Made by a program: the position numbers and the translations under genes | The notes under the pieces: model-generated | Databases searched by the model: none | Told to the model about the DNA's origin: nothing | Seen by the model: only the letters and a program-made list of their open reading frames with translations | Origin: Scolanthus callimorphus | Taxonomy: Eukaryota; Cnidaria; Anthozoa; Actiniaria; Edwardsiidae | Reading direction: 5' to 3' | Assembly: GCA_033964015.1 (NCBI GenBank) | Contig: CM066915.1 | Location: 10,191,573-10,255,572 of the forward strand | DNA length: 64,000 nucleotides | Shown here: positions 54,111-64,000 of the stretch, piece by piece | Layout: each line of letters starts with the position of its first letter | Numbering within the stretch: position 1 is the stretch's first letter

Positions 54111-56499
54111 AAACGAGCCCTACCCCATCTTTGACCTCTTCGATTTCCGCGTTTCACGCTTCGTTTTGGGGGATTCCACGATTTTTTGTGCTAACCACAA
54201 AACCGTGAGATTTTGCTTCCAATACAAAAATTGGCGTGACGACATCAAGGAGTGGACTGGCCTGTCAGCGCTGGGTGCTCCACATTAGCACTCGACAGGC
54301 ACGCTTGGAGAAGCATGTGTGTGGTCCCTAGGATCGCCGACCCTCAACCATGGAAGGCAAGGCAGGCAATAGGCAAGGCAAGGCTCCCTCGGAGTGACAT
54401 ATGTTTGATGAGTTTCAAAATGCGCGTAAATCATTATTAAGCGCAAATATTTACACAAGTTCATCAAACTTCATGTCCCTGGCAACCGTGGTCATGGTTA
54501 CGAAAAATAAAGAAAATTATTGCAAAAGAAAGAATTTCTTAGAATAGTGAAATATCATCCTAGAAGATATATATTTTTACAGTTTCGCAATAACATAGAT
54601 ATACGAAGTGGGGTTTTGAGCAGTAATGGCAACTTTCGCCTTTCGCTGCTAGGTGGCGCAGTGACCAAAATGTCCTATTTCGTAATATGTCACTCTAGGT
54701 ATAGGGTCATCTAGAGTTGAAGAAATATGACTTCCATGTTTTATGAAATACGCAAAAATACACTTAAAATCACTATTTCGCAGGAATATTTAATAATATT
54801 AACTTCCCTGGCAACCGTTGTCATGGTTACGAAATCAACATAGACTAGTGCAAAAGCAAGACCTTGATAGATTTCTTACGATAGAGAAATACGAACCAAT
54901 TTACATGGCATAGTCAAAGTTCTTATAGTTTCAATAAAAGTGATATAACTAAGTGGGATTTTTTGCAGTTTTATCATTTTTTTGATGTTCATTGCAAGGT
55001 GGCACAATGCTCCAAATGTCCTATTCCATAATACGTTATTCTTTTTGGTCATCTACACTTGATATGATTAATATGGTTTCTAAGTTTTGAAAGATGCAAA
55101 AATGCACTTAAAATTCACTTACCCCAAATATTTACACAAATCTAGCAATATTTATGCCCCTGACAACCGTTGTCATGGTTACGGAAAACCAATATGAAAC
55201 TAGCGCAAAAGAAAGAACTTGATAAATTGGTTACGATAGTGAAATATCACCTGATTCACATCACATAGTCAAAAGTTATATATTTTTGTAGTTTCGCTAT
55301 ATAACTAAAATAAAGTGGGGTTTTGAGCAGTTTACCAACTTTTCATGTTCCTCTCAAGGTGGCGCAATGCTCTAAATTTCCTTTTCCATAATATGTTACT
55401 CTTTAGGGTAATCTACACCTGGAGTGATAAGATTAATATGTTTTTGAGTTTTGAAAGATGCGAATATGCACTTGAAATTCACTATTCACCCCAAACATTT
55501 ACACAAATCTAGCAATATTTATGCCACTGGCAACCGTTGTCATGGTTACGGAAACCAACATAAAACTAGTGCCAAAGAAAGAACTGAATAAATGTGTTAC
55601 TATAGCGAAACATCATCTGCTCCACATCACATAATCAAAAGTTATATATATTTTTGTAGTTTCGCTATAACTGAGATAGAAAGTGGGGTTTTGAGCAGTT
55701 CTAGCAACTTTGGACTTTTACCGTAAGATGGCACAATGCTCAAAGGATCCTATTTTGTAATATGTTACTCTTTGGGGGCACCCGCACTTGGAATAATATG
55801 ACTACTTGTTTCTGAGTCCACTATGCACGCAATAGGGCATGTTGAAAATCGCTATGAGCACAATGTTTGCCGAAAGTCCAAGAAACTCATTCCCCTGACA
55901 ACCGTTGCCATGGTTACGATAAATCTCACATAAGACAAGTGCAATAGAAAGACCTCCATGGATAACAGATGATGTCCAAATATCAATCGATTTGCATCCC
56001 ACAGTCAAAAGATATGCTGATTTGATGTTTTGCAACATGCTAAAATTGCTAGAATTCGGTGTCGAAAAAGACCCCCCACCCCTCTGACAAATCTGGCTGT
56101 AGCTCGAAACTGATACCACAATTTGAATGTACTAACTACGTGGCGATGATCTTCAGTCATCTGGCAGCCAAAAACAACAGTCAGTTCTTGTATGTAAAGT
56201 GAGTTGAACCAACTCGTTTTCTAGAGCACTTTTTGGAAATCAGCTCCCGTACTATTATATAAGCTTATCCCCACGTGAAAGTAAAACTGTTTTTTCACAG
56301 GAAATTCTCAGTGAATTCACTTTTTACCGTTTCAGTTGGCAACCGTCTTTTGCAGTTTGCAGCTTCTCTCGTTTTGTTAGTTTTCCCGTAGATACACATT
56401 GCATAACTACAAATTGCATAGTTATAGTAAACAAAGCTACGAAATAGAAATGTGCAAAAAGTCACATTAATTTCAAGCTTAAGCTTACTTTCTTGAAAT

Positions 56500-56710
56500 A
56501 CACCTAAGCTGAATTTGTTTTTAGAAGGCGCCCGAGTAGCGGAGCCCCATAGCTACATGCAGGAGAAAAGGAAACAACACAAAAGTGTATATGCATCGTC
56601 CTGTTTTGTGATGGACTTCCGGTTTGTTCGTCCGTGCGTCCGTCGTCGCAGACGCGTGGGTTGCCTGTCTCGGTTTTAGGCGGGAAAATGAGCACGCTCG
56701 CGCGTTCAAA
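56500..56710. repeat. Solitary hairpin terminus of the CRE-element family
   Basis: GTAGCGGAGCCCCATAGCTAC with flanking TGCAGGAGAAAAGGAAACAA and a GTCCGTGCGTCCGTCGTC run matches the inverse of 11605-11730. No satellite units follow, so this is a truncated or satellite-free copy. Confidence 0.7.
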
Positions 56711-56889
56711 TAGTTGGCGATTTTATTTGAAAGGGGATTTTTTTTTTCTTTGAGATCTACTTCGTGTGAACTTCATGTCAGTTTTCGTCATGCGGACGGT
56801 TTTTCTGCTCTTCATCAAAAAATGAAGCGTTTTAAATCAAGCTGACAACAAATTGAGAAAATGAGCGGGAAGAAGTTGAGACCGATGCC

Positions 56890-57035
56890 ATGAACAAAAT
56901 GTTTGTCGAGGGAAAGAAACAAAGCGACTAGAGAAGAAATGTCGAAAAAGGATGACATGTCGAAAAAGAAGACGAACGAAGAGCTAGCGCGCGAGAGAAA
57001 ACGCAAACAACGAGAAATCCATTCTCAAGGTTGGT
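56890..57035 (+). other. Lys/Arg-rich ORF start, possible first exon
   Basis: The frame SRERNKATREEMSKKDDMSK then KKTNEELARERKRKQREIHS is highly charged and likely helical. It ends near CAAG|GTTGGT, a weak donor. Similar basic N-termini occur in element-encoded proteins, but I cannot assign one. Confidence 0.25.
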
Positions 57036-57399
57036 ACTTGAACTTGGTAGCTAGAGTATTTATCAATCGCAAACTTTCATTCGAGTTTTACCGCGCTTTT
57101 GCGGCTGTTTCTCGGCTCGCTACGCTACGCTAGTTTTGAAAAAGATGAAAGTTGAATGAGATGATAGTGGCCGCGCGCGCGAGAGATTTGTCTCGGAAGA
57201 TTTGTTGTTTTTACACGCTCAACTATTGTGTTAAACGTTTTTTCAGGATTGCAATCAGAATACCGTATTTTCTAGTGATTCAGCAGTTCGGTAGAGCTGG
57301 TTGCCGTTACCCAGTGGCTGTGTTTATCCTTTGGCAGGGAGACTCGGGAGAAAGTCATGTAATAAGTGTCCCGCATCTAGCAGCCTCTTGATCTCGCGA

Positions 57400-58090
57400 G
57401 CTTTGGTCATCAAAGGGCAAAAAGCAGTAAAAGGCAATCTTCAAGCGGTTCCAGACTTCAGATTTAGATAATGGTACAGTGATTCTTGAATTCTCTAATG
57501 TAACTAAGCTAATTATTCCTAAAATTGAGACACTTTTGATCTATTTCGACTTCTCAATTTGGTTTGGCTCCTACGCGGCAAACAAAAGATCGACGTTTGA
57601 AACAGGCCTATATATTAGTAGGAGAGAGATACTTAAATATAATACCCTATAGTAGCTTGCGCTAATTACTATGGGCGAGATTGATTTATTACGAGGGCCG
57701 ATTATAAAACTTTTGTGCTTAATTTAATTTTGTAGAAACTCCCAAGATGTATTCCAGCTGCAGGGGATGCTTCACAGAGTATTTCACATATGACAGGAAA
57801 GTAGAGATCTGGTCGTAGGTCTGTCAAAACGCCTTATCAAGAACATAGAGATCAATCTAGGAATAATTATTGCTCTCTGTCAATTATGCAATGGCATTTT
57901 AGTTTATTGTTTCTCTGTCGACAGTGTCAGAAGGCATGAACTTAGAAGTGGTAGTGTAGATTTTGCTCAACATAGATACAATTCATAATCCATATATTTA
58001 AAATATCAACAAAGGGGATTCAACATAGAAGATGTTTTTCTTCGAATTGTCATTTGCTTGAGGTTTTGACAGGCCCCTGAAATTGATTTT
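57400..58090. other. No gene seen
   Basis: No ORF, repeat or motif recognised. Confidence 0.35.
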
Positions 58091-58099
58091 ATAACATGA

Positions 58100-58520
58100 C
58101 TGCCTGTATCAGGCACTCCTATCATTTATGTTTTCAATAGTAATGAAAAATATTATCTAACCACAATAATAATGAGTTCATCAAATCAAGGGTAAATGAA
58201 ATTATTTCTTTTTTATCATCTAATTGGTTAATTTCATATATTTCAATTTCGTTTTTTGGCAGATCAGATTTTAGCTGAGGAATGTTATAATCGTATAATA
58301 AGAAATACATTTGGTAACAAAGTATAGAAGGAAAGATAAAAAAAAATAAAACTTCACCAGTATTGACCCCCCCCACCCCACCACCACCACCCCACCCCTC
58401 CACCCCTCCCCCCCCCAAAAAAAAGGCAGTAATTTACACTTATATCAGGTGCAACTATCTTGTATCAGGCCCTCCTATCATTATTTACTTTTTCAATTAT
58501 AATGAAAAAATATTATCTAA
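58100..58520. repeat. Direct repeat pair around a poly-C tract
   Basis: TGTATCAGGCACTCCTATCAT followed by AATGAAAAATATTATCTAAC occurs at about 58106 and, as TGTATCAGGCCCTCCTATCAT, at 58461. Between them at 58366-58420 lies a C-rich CCCCACC tract that produces Pro/Gly ORFs. Confidence 0.65.
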
Positions 58521-58929
58521 CTTGCCTTCCAATAGAAGACCACTTTGTGAGGGTCCCTAACATGCTCTGGATCATCTGCATCCCGAAAGCTGGAAACGGA
58601 TATTCACCATTTTGGGAACCAAAACAATTTAAATGAAATTCTCCCTCAATATTAGTTTCATTCAAGGTTGTACATTTCTTTGTTAATTTGTTATTATCAC
58701 TTTTTGTGAATGGAAATATACAAATGACTTAAATGTACGCAGGGGGTGGGGGTGCCAAAGAGGCAAAACGTGAAGTAGACACGTAATTTCGTTTTTCATG
58801 TTTTTACCTCACATACATTTTGATGAAAATATGTCACAGTATAATCTTAACCCCTACGTTCTCTGAGCCTAATGTCAAAATAGAAACAAAAAGGACGCGC
58901 TTCTGTCCTTCTGTTCCTTTTCTTCTTTA

Positions 58930-59030
58930 CGTGCAAAAAATATATCTAGCTTCAACACGGTGATTTGAACCGTGATCTGTTCGACCAGAAGTCTTTGCAA
59001 TCATCGAGTAAATGGACATTTACCTTAAGA
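58930..59030 (-). other. tRNA-like T-arm, weak
   Basis: Minus strand has ACGGTTCAAATCACCGT, a 5-bp stem with a TTCAAATC-type loop like a pol III box B. No convincing D-arm, anticodon stem or acceptor stem, so no tRNA gene is called. Confidence 0.15.
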
Positions 59031-59526
59031 GCGAATGCACACAAAAATCGAGCAAATTCGGGAAAATGCGGCCAGAGCTCAAAATTGTTTTATCCTCATT
59101 TTAAGTTTGTAGCAAGATTTTAGTGAGATTAAGACCGTTATAGGGTTTTTTTCGCAGTCCGGGGGGATTTTTTCGATTTTTTCGAGATTTACGTTTTCGC
59201 CGGTCTGAGGCCAGTTATTTAAGCGAAATTCAAGGGGCTCACAAATTGCCTCGCATAGTTTTTATAACGATATTTGCAGTGGATTTAGCACTTAATTTTC
59301 GATCAACAGATAATAAACAATTGATCAGTGGTGAATTTCCGGATTAAGATCATATTTATGTCCTCGATTAACACTATTCTTTCGAAGCCACTTGACAACA
59401 CAGTATTTTACTGGCTAAAGTAAATGCCGAATTTAGGCACGGGGCCATTCTTCAAATCAGCCCAAATTCTAGAATTGGAACAAGGAGAGGTAGTATTTTA
59501 AGAATATATAAACATTTCTTTGGCTC

Positions 59527-59780
59527 TTTTCTTGAGCGCCCTAAAACTGAAGGACGAATTCGGTAGATTTCACGCTAATAGCGGGTTATTTGACCCGCCG
59601 ACCTGTGCGTATCAAGTTGCCGGAGTGAAATCAAACTAGAAAACAGCCTCTATTTCCCAGTTAATAGAATTAAGATTGTGAGACTTACGTTTTGGTGGAG
59701 TTATTTCAAGGGATCCAGTGGTCTTTGCAGCAAAATAATCGGTTTCGGCGTGGTATATAGAGAACTCCCTTTGTGAACGC
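59527..59780. repeat. Inverted duplication, left copy
   Basis: From TTGAGCGCCCTAAAACTGAA through GATTTCACGCTAATAGCGGG to GGCGTGGTATATAG, inverse of 63745-63995. It covers the 3' half of the cysteine-rich exon plus intron. Contains the hairpin AATAGCGGGTTATTTGACCCG. Confidence 0.8.
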
Positions 59781-59932
59781 GGTAGACATGAGCCGCATAC
59801 ATTAAAACATTCCCGAAATATGTTGTTTGCATCCAAATTCGAATGAAAAGGCGCATGTATGAACCACTTTCTCTTGATGTTTTGCAAATATGCGTAGCAA
59901 CGGGATCGTTTCAGCTGGCAAGCCTTGCTGTC
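59689..59932 (-). CDS. Cysteine-rich exon of an unidentified gene
   Basis: A 244-nt minus-strand exon (81 codons plus one base) with a strong acceptor (TTTCCCACTATACAG) and a strong donor (AAAAC|GTAAGTC). It reads DSKACQLKRSRCYAYLQNIK, RKWFIHAPFHSNLDANNIFR, ECFNVCGSCLPRSQREFSIY and ...TTGSLEITPPK. Cysteines are spaced C-x6-C-x29-C-x3-C-x2-C, which suggests an extracellular disulphide-bonded module. I do not recognise the domain. The donor half, with intron sequence down to about 59530, is present in inverse orientation at 63740-64000. Flanking exons were not found in the window. Confidence 0.5.
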
Positions 59933-60239
59933 CTGTATAGTGGGAAAGATTGAAATACAGCTACCGGTACTGGGTACTGGTATTGTTATTTCATGTGGTT
60001 GCGTGACTAGTCACGTGTCAATGTGATTTGTTTCCCTCGTGTCGCTGTATCCCTAAAACACAACCGGCTAGAAAAAACAATTTCTACTCTAAAAAAATAT
60101 CGGTGTAATAAAATGTATTGACAATTGATTTTAATTCTAGCCATTCATTTCGATATTCATCAAATACATCCTCCGGTTCAGTGTACCTAATTCATGAACC
60201 CCAAGGAAATACCACAATTTTCTTCTTCATACCGTTTTC

Positions 60240-60905
60240 GATTCCCTCCGGGATGACTCCGCTTTTTTGGGGGCGGGGGTGCTCGCCGTACCTTTTAGGG
60301 TGTAAAATTCGAAAAACTTCCTTTTTTCCAGGGTACCTGTTAGTGGCCATGGGCTGGGGCATAGTCCTCGCGCGCCAAGGTCCTCCCTCGCCTCCCCCAG
60401 GGGAAAGAGGAAAAGGTGGGAGGTGAGAGGGGAGGACCCTGGCGCGCGCAACGGTTGGGGCTGGGGAGGGGGGTACTCCCTATTTCATGTTTCCCCTGGG
60501 GGGAGGTGGGGGCGCGCGAGGATAGGGCTGGGGGTACTCCCTATTTCCAGTCTTTCCCCTGGGGGGAGGTGAGAGGACCCTGGGCGCGCAAAGATGGGGG
60601 GGGGGGGGGTATTCCCTATATTGGACTATACGGCCCGAAAGGGGTACTAGTAGGATTTTCAGGCTGGACTGGGTCATAAAGAAGGGTAGGGAAAATTGCA
60701 ATTTTGGAATAAAAAAGGGCCTGTATTTCACCGGTTTTTTCAACCGCGCAACGCGGGAGCAATCCGTTTGTTAAAAAAAAACACAAAGCCGATTCAAAGT
60801 CAAAGGGGTACCTTTTCTCGGCTTTGGTATAAGAAAGGGTACCTTTTCTGCTCTAAAATAGGTTTCACGAAGGGTAAGGGGTCCAGAAACTGGATATTCT
60901 CTTAA
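60240..60905. repeat. G-rich interspersed repeat, left part
   Basis: Imperfect ~70-bp repeats with GGGGGTACTCCCTATTT and CCCCTGGGGGGAGGTG (about 60465, 60530, 60600), then GGGTACCTTTTCT repeats at 60806 and 60837. The ORFs here are G/P/R-rich by-products. It is cut by the TTAA element and seems to resume at 62793 (GGTACCTTTTATATTAGG). Confidence 0.65.
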
Positions 60906-61299
60906 GGTTACAGGATACATTCGCGGCCTTCTATTTGCGAAATTTTCGAAAATCACAGTTCTTCCGCATCGAGGCCTGATCTTTACTCTCTCGAAAAAAA
61001 ATTCCTGAAATCTTAAAAGCAACGTGAGAAGTGTATAGAAAACTAGAAATGCCCGAGAAAAATGTATTTCAATACAGGCGAGATAATCCTTTAATCCTAT
61101 TGTGATTTCTACTCGGTTCAGCGCACATCATTAGCATTTTCGCGTAACATACGGGACATTTAGGTGACTGTTATGGTCCGCCATATTTTGTCACACATTG
61201 TTGTTCGGAAGTCACTATATCCCAATGCTTGAAACCAGAACAGACCCAAATACTTAGATTTTTTCAGAAAACTTCAAAGAAAAAAAGCTTATAAAAATT

Positions 61300-61375
61300 A
61301 TTGCTGATTTGATCCTGGACCAACATCATTATAAACCCGAGACTCTAACCACTAGACTACGAGAGAGTTTGCTGG
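61300..61375 (-). other. tRNA-derived promoter-like segment
   Basis: Minus strand: CTCTCGTAGTCTAGTGGTTAG (box A-like) then GTCCAGGATCAAATC (box B-like) about 30 bp later. This is the head typical of tRNA-derived SINEs or a decayed tRNA gene with an Asp/Glu/Gly-like D-arm. No clean acceptor stem. Confidence 0.35.
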
Positions 61376-61676
61376 TCAGGTCACTAATTTTATGGCATTT
61401 TATGTAATTTATCATATATAGAACGAGGAATATACAGTAAATATCATATCTAAACAAACCAAAACCCCATCCTTACTCTAATCCCTAACAAATTACTGTT
61501 TTGACAGTTTTCTCTTCATTTCTTGAATAAAACGAAGTATGATAAAAGATTTATATAGATTTATATAGATTTCTGGTTTCAACCATTGGATATAGTGATT
61601 TCCTTGTTGTTCTCTGGTTTAGTATAAGTATCGTGTAGAAGCGATTTTTCTGAAAATTCTCTATTCCCAATCATAG

Positions 61677-61910
61677 GGAAGCGAAAAAAGTTTGACCGCA
61701 GTCCTTGGCTCTCAAAGCGTGCGAAAGGAGTAAAAAAAGCCAAATCTTTAAGCTTTCAGAAGAACAAGAAAGAACAACTCGCTCTGTCTGACAAAGCGGG
61801 CTCGTGGTTCGATCAACCCAAATCCAAGGAGAATGCTGAAGACGAAGAACAGCGGACAGAAGATCCAACAATTGCAACAAGTTCGAGAATAAAGATATTT
61901 TGGACTTGAT
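61677..61910 (+). other. Exon-like ORF inside the TTAA element
   Basis: After a good acceptor (TCTATTCCCAATCATAG) the frame stays open for about 77 codons to a TGA: GKRKKFDRSPWLSKRAKGVK, KAKSLSFQKNKKEQLALSDK, AGSWFDQPKSKENAEDEEQR. Charged, basic then acidic, with no known domain. The opposite strand also has open frames (for example from 62046, MVKPRPKLSSKKCPNFEKGK), so direction is uncertain. It could be the last exon of a captured gene or of a lost transposase. Confidence 0.3.
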
Positions 61911-62879
61911 AAAGAATCGTCTGAAAGCCAAAGCGGTTTGTCTTTGTCGTTTTTCTCGGCGCGCGCCTTTGCTTTGGTTTCGCTTTTCCCTTTTCAAAGT
62001 TTGGGCACTTCTTAGAACTCAGTTTTGGACGCGGCTTAACCATATGTACCGTTTGATTCGAATTCCAAGACGATAATAAATGTTCGCTTTGACAATTTAA
62101 TACAAGAGACCGGAAAGAAGCCTCATTATCTATTCCGCGCGAAAAAGTATGTTCTTGCTGGCACACCGGGGGTGCCTGCCGTGATTGGCTGGAGGTGAAG
62201 TGCGTGATGACAGATTCGCCACTAATCCCTCTTATGTTTACACAACTTTAGAAGCCCAAAACTCGCCTCTAAAATTTCGCTAAATCTAATGTATAAATGC
62301 TTTGATAGACCAACAGGGTTTTAACGGAATGCTTTGAAATTTTGCCATGAGATAGATAAATGGGGAGCAAAAGTGTGTCGGGCTTTTGTGAATTTCGAAG
62401 TATTTCAAAAATTATTCATCACGATAGGGTCCCAGTTAACTATTAAACACAACATCAACTTGATCGTTCGATCTTTCCTAAACAAAGCCTTCAATTGAAA
62501 AAGCCCGACACACTTTTAGAGACAACAATATGCTGATTGATATTGTGCAGTCAGATTTGCCAAGCCTGTAAACTGCCGGGGCTTATCAAAGCGTTTATCA
62601 GGGGCGGTCGAAAACGCGGTTTTTGCTGTGCGCCGTAAATAATTTTCATGAAACTGCTACAAAAGCTTAACAGCAGATAAATTTCACATTTTATCTTTAA
62701 AATGATGTATTGGATATGGCGATGCGATGAATATTTGCGCTGCGACAAGGTTTTGAAAACGCACACCCAGCGAATGTATCCTGTAACCTTAAAAAATACG
62801 TCTTGTTTTTACCTTTTATCAAAGCGACTCCATTTTTGGTACCTTTTATATTAGGTGTGAGTAAAATCGAAACTTCCCG

Positions 62880-63740
62880 CGAGCACTAGGGAATATAGGG
62901 GAATATATATATATATTTACCAGCTTGTCGGTCCCTGTATAAGGTGGTATCCGCCGAGCCTTTGAATACCTACCGAAAAGAGTACCTACCGTAAAAAGTA
63001 CAAATGATCGCTTTCCCAATAATAGAGAGCGATCCTCCAACCGCCACATCCCCCCCCCCCCCCAACCACCACCACACCCAGGCAATAGAAATAATCCGAA
63101 TGAATGAATGAATTGATAGAGCAGCCCCTTCTGCCCCCCCTCTCCCCCCAAATTCAACCAGAATTTCCTTCAAATTCCCGCGCCTTTCCCATTATTATGT
63201 GGTTTGAAGGAGCACAGGAATTCTGAGCGTTTCGATGAAAAGATCGATCACGATTTTTTGTGTTACGAGCATGGATTTGTGTAGACGCCACGCACGTGCC
63301 TGTCACGCCAGTAATACACACAAGGGTATCGTTTATTAGTGCGAGCATAGGCGACAGGCGAGATTCAAGCACGATGATTTTGCTAACTATGAGCAGCAAG
63401 CACTCTTCAGTTTTGACTGCAGGCACATGAGCAGTTATCGACCACATACAGTACATTAATTTGAGGATGCGAACATTTGTAAGGATAAGGCCTGAAGTGT
63501 GGTGATTTGAGAAATCAGTACACGAGAATCATGAATTCTGTTCCAAACCATTGTGAATTCTCACGTCGTCCCTGACATCCTACACAACCGAGCAAGATCT
63601 ATAGATGTTCGTCTGTTTCCTTTAGAGTGCTGATATTTCTCTACAAGGATTTATCCTGAAAAAAACTAGCTGAACTAAAGTTCAAGCAGTTATGTTGTTA
63701 TTTACTTTGGACTGGGAGGACATGCCTACCGCCGCGCACC
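62880..63740. other. Low-complexity and unassigned sequence
   Basis: A TATATATATA run at 62905-62915, a poly-C run at 63050-63062, and C-rich CCCCCCCTCTCCCCCC at 63134-63150. No exon recognised. Confidence 0.4.
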
Positions 63741-64000
63741 GCGTTGGAGTTCCCTATTTAATACCACGCCGAAACCGATTGTTTTACTGCAAAGACCACA
63801 CTGGATCCCTTGAAATAACTCCACCAAAATGTAAGTCTCACAATCTTAATTCTATTAACTGGGAAATAGAGGCTGTTTTCTTTTCTAGTTTGATTTCACT
63901 CCCCGCAACTTGATACGCACACAGGTCGACGGGTCAAATAACCCGCTATTAGCGTGAAATCTACCGAATTCGTCCTTCCGTTTTAGGGCGCTCAAGGAAA
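63740..64000 (+). pseudogene. Inverted partial copy of the cysteine-rich exon and its intron
   Basis: Plus strand carries TTTAATACCACGCCGAAACC then TGGATCCCTTGAAATAACTC CACCAAAAT|GTAAGTC, matching the 3' half of the 59689-59932 exon and its donor. The frame is shifted by a small insertion (GACCACACTGG) relative to the other copy. Upstream of 63740 the exon sequence is not matched. The copy runs to the window edge, so its full length is unknown. Confidence 0.55.

Larger units (their letters stand above)
49450..56254. mobile_element. 6.8-kb inverted-repeat element with X-box-bearing arms
   Basis: Termini TAGTACGGGAGCTGA (49450) and its inverse TCAGCTCCCGTACTA (56240-56254). Left arm 49450 to about 51160 and right arm about 54400-56254 are inverted copies. 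Each arm is built of ~330-370-bp tandem units, with GTAACCATGGCAACGG-type sites at 49775, 50145, 50505 and 51136, and inversely at 54481, 54810, 55161, 55529 and 55896. Outer units keep a frame (MVSVSSYSQICQ...) on both arms but no protein is recognised. The 3.2-kb centre carries other repeats. A TTA flank on both sides may be the target duplication. Confidence 0.8.
60906..62788. mobile_element. TTAA-flanked element, 1.88 kb
   Basis: Termini GGTTACAGGATACATTCGC and its inverse, flanked by TTAA at 60902-60905 and 62789-62792. Fits a non-autonomous piggyBac- or Kolobok-type element. It is almost the same length as 34388-36266 but has short termini and no long arms. It contains an exon-like segment and a tRNA-like segment. 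Confidence 0.8.

Noticed and set aside
58930..59030. tRNA gene on the minus strand
   Set aside because: Only a T-arm-like hairpin is present; D-arm, anticodon arm and acceptor stem do not form.
60118..60743. Gly/Pro/Arg-rich ORFs
   Set aside because: Products of a G-rich interspersed repeat; frames on both strands are equally open.

Overview
This is a eukaryotic, intron-bearing, AT-rich and very repeat-dense window. The families seen (a BEL/Pao retrotransposon, a tyrosine-recombinase retrotransposon of the DIRS/Ngaro type, a Crypton-like recombinase element, a non-LTR element with a restriction-like endonuclease tail, many foldback and TTAA- or TA-flanked MITEs) point to a cnidarian, most likely an anthozoan such as a stony coral. 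That is an inference from element types, not from a marker gene. No rRNA or intact tRNA, CRISPR array, operon or prokaryotic signal was seen.

Layout. 1-3.1 kb: minus-strand BEL/Pao pol remnant, running off the left edge. 3.1-3.7 kb: a block saturated with GGAAC/GTTCC mini-hairpins. 3.9-4.9 kb: two minus-strand host exons resembling an ependymin-related secreted protein. 5.2-11.1 kb: foldback elements, one of them (5.86-11.14 kb) interrupted by a YR retrotransposon (6041-10137) with split direct repeats in an unusual order. 11.2-19.3 kb: mixed repeats, a LINE endonuclease fragment, a nested palindrome, and the first copy of a 128-bp satellite carrying a perfect CRE-CRE palindrome plus an E-box. 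19.5-23.2 kb: a broken PC4-like ORF, a 5'-truncated LINE and an (ATT)n tract. 23.5-26.3 kb: a second GGAAC block, a dead Crypton-like element (C2H2 finger, YR, Myb-like end) and a P-loop ATPase fragment. 26.7-27.7 kb: a threefold tandem repeat.

28.4-29.9 kb holds the best host gene: a minus-strand, three-exon gene for a predicted 212-residue secreted protein with TATA box, splice sites, all phase-0 introns and a poly(A) signal. 30-38 kb: inverted-repeat elements, including a three-level nest with a paralogous empty site. 37.6-42.7 kb: a 48-bp minisatellite, and a 3.4-kb TIR element that carries a 126-bp satellite with a 378-bp higher-order repeat. 43-49 kb: MITEs, a heat-shock-element-like cluster, and the second 128-bp satellite copy in opposite orientation. 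49.45-56.25 kb: a 6.8-kb inverted-repeat element whose arms are ~360-bp repeats, each with an RFX X-box-like site. 56.5-64 kb: sparse repeats, a well-spliced cysteine-rich exon with an inverted partial copy near the right edge, and another TTAA-flanked element.

A recurring theme is non-coding repeats built around one short, regulatory-looking word: CRE+E-box, X-box, HSE, or GGAAC hairpins. The host genes are few and small and sit between nested mobile elements.
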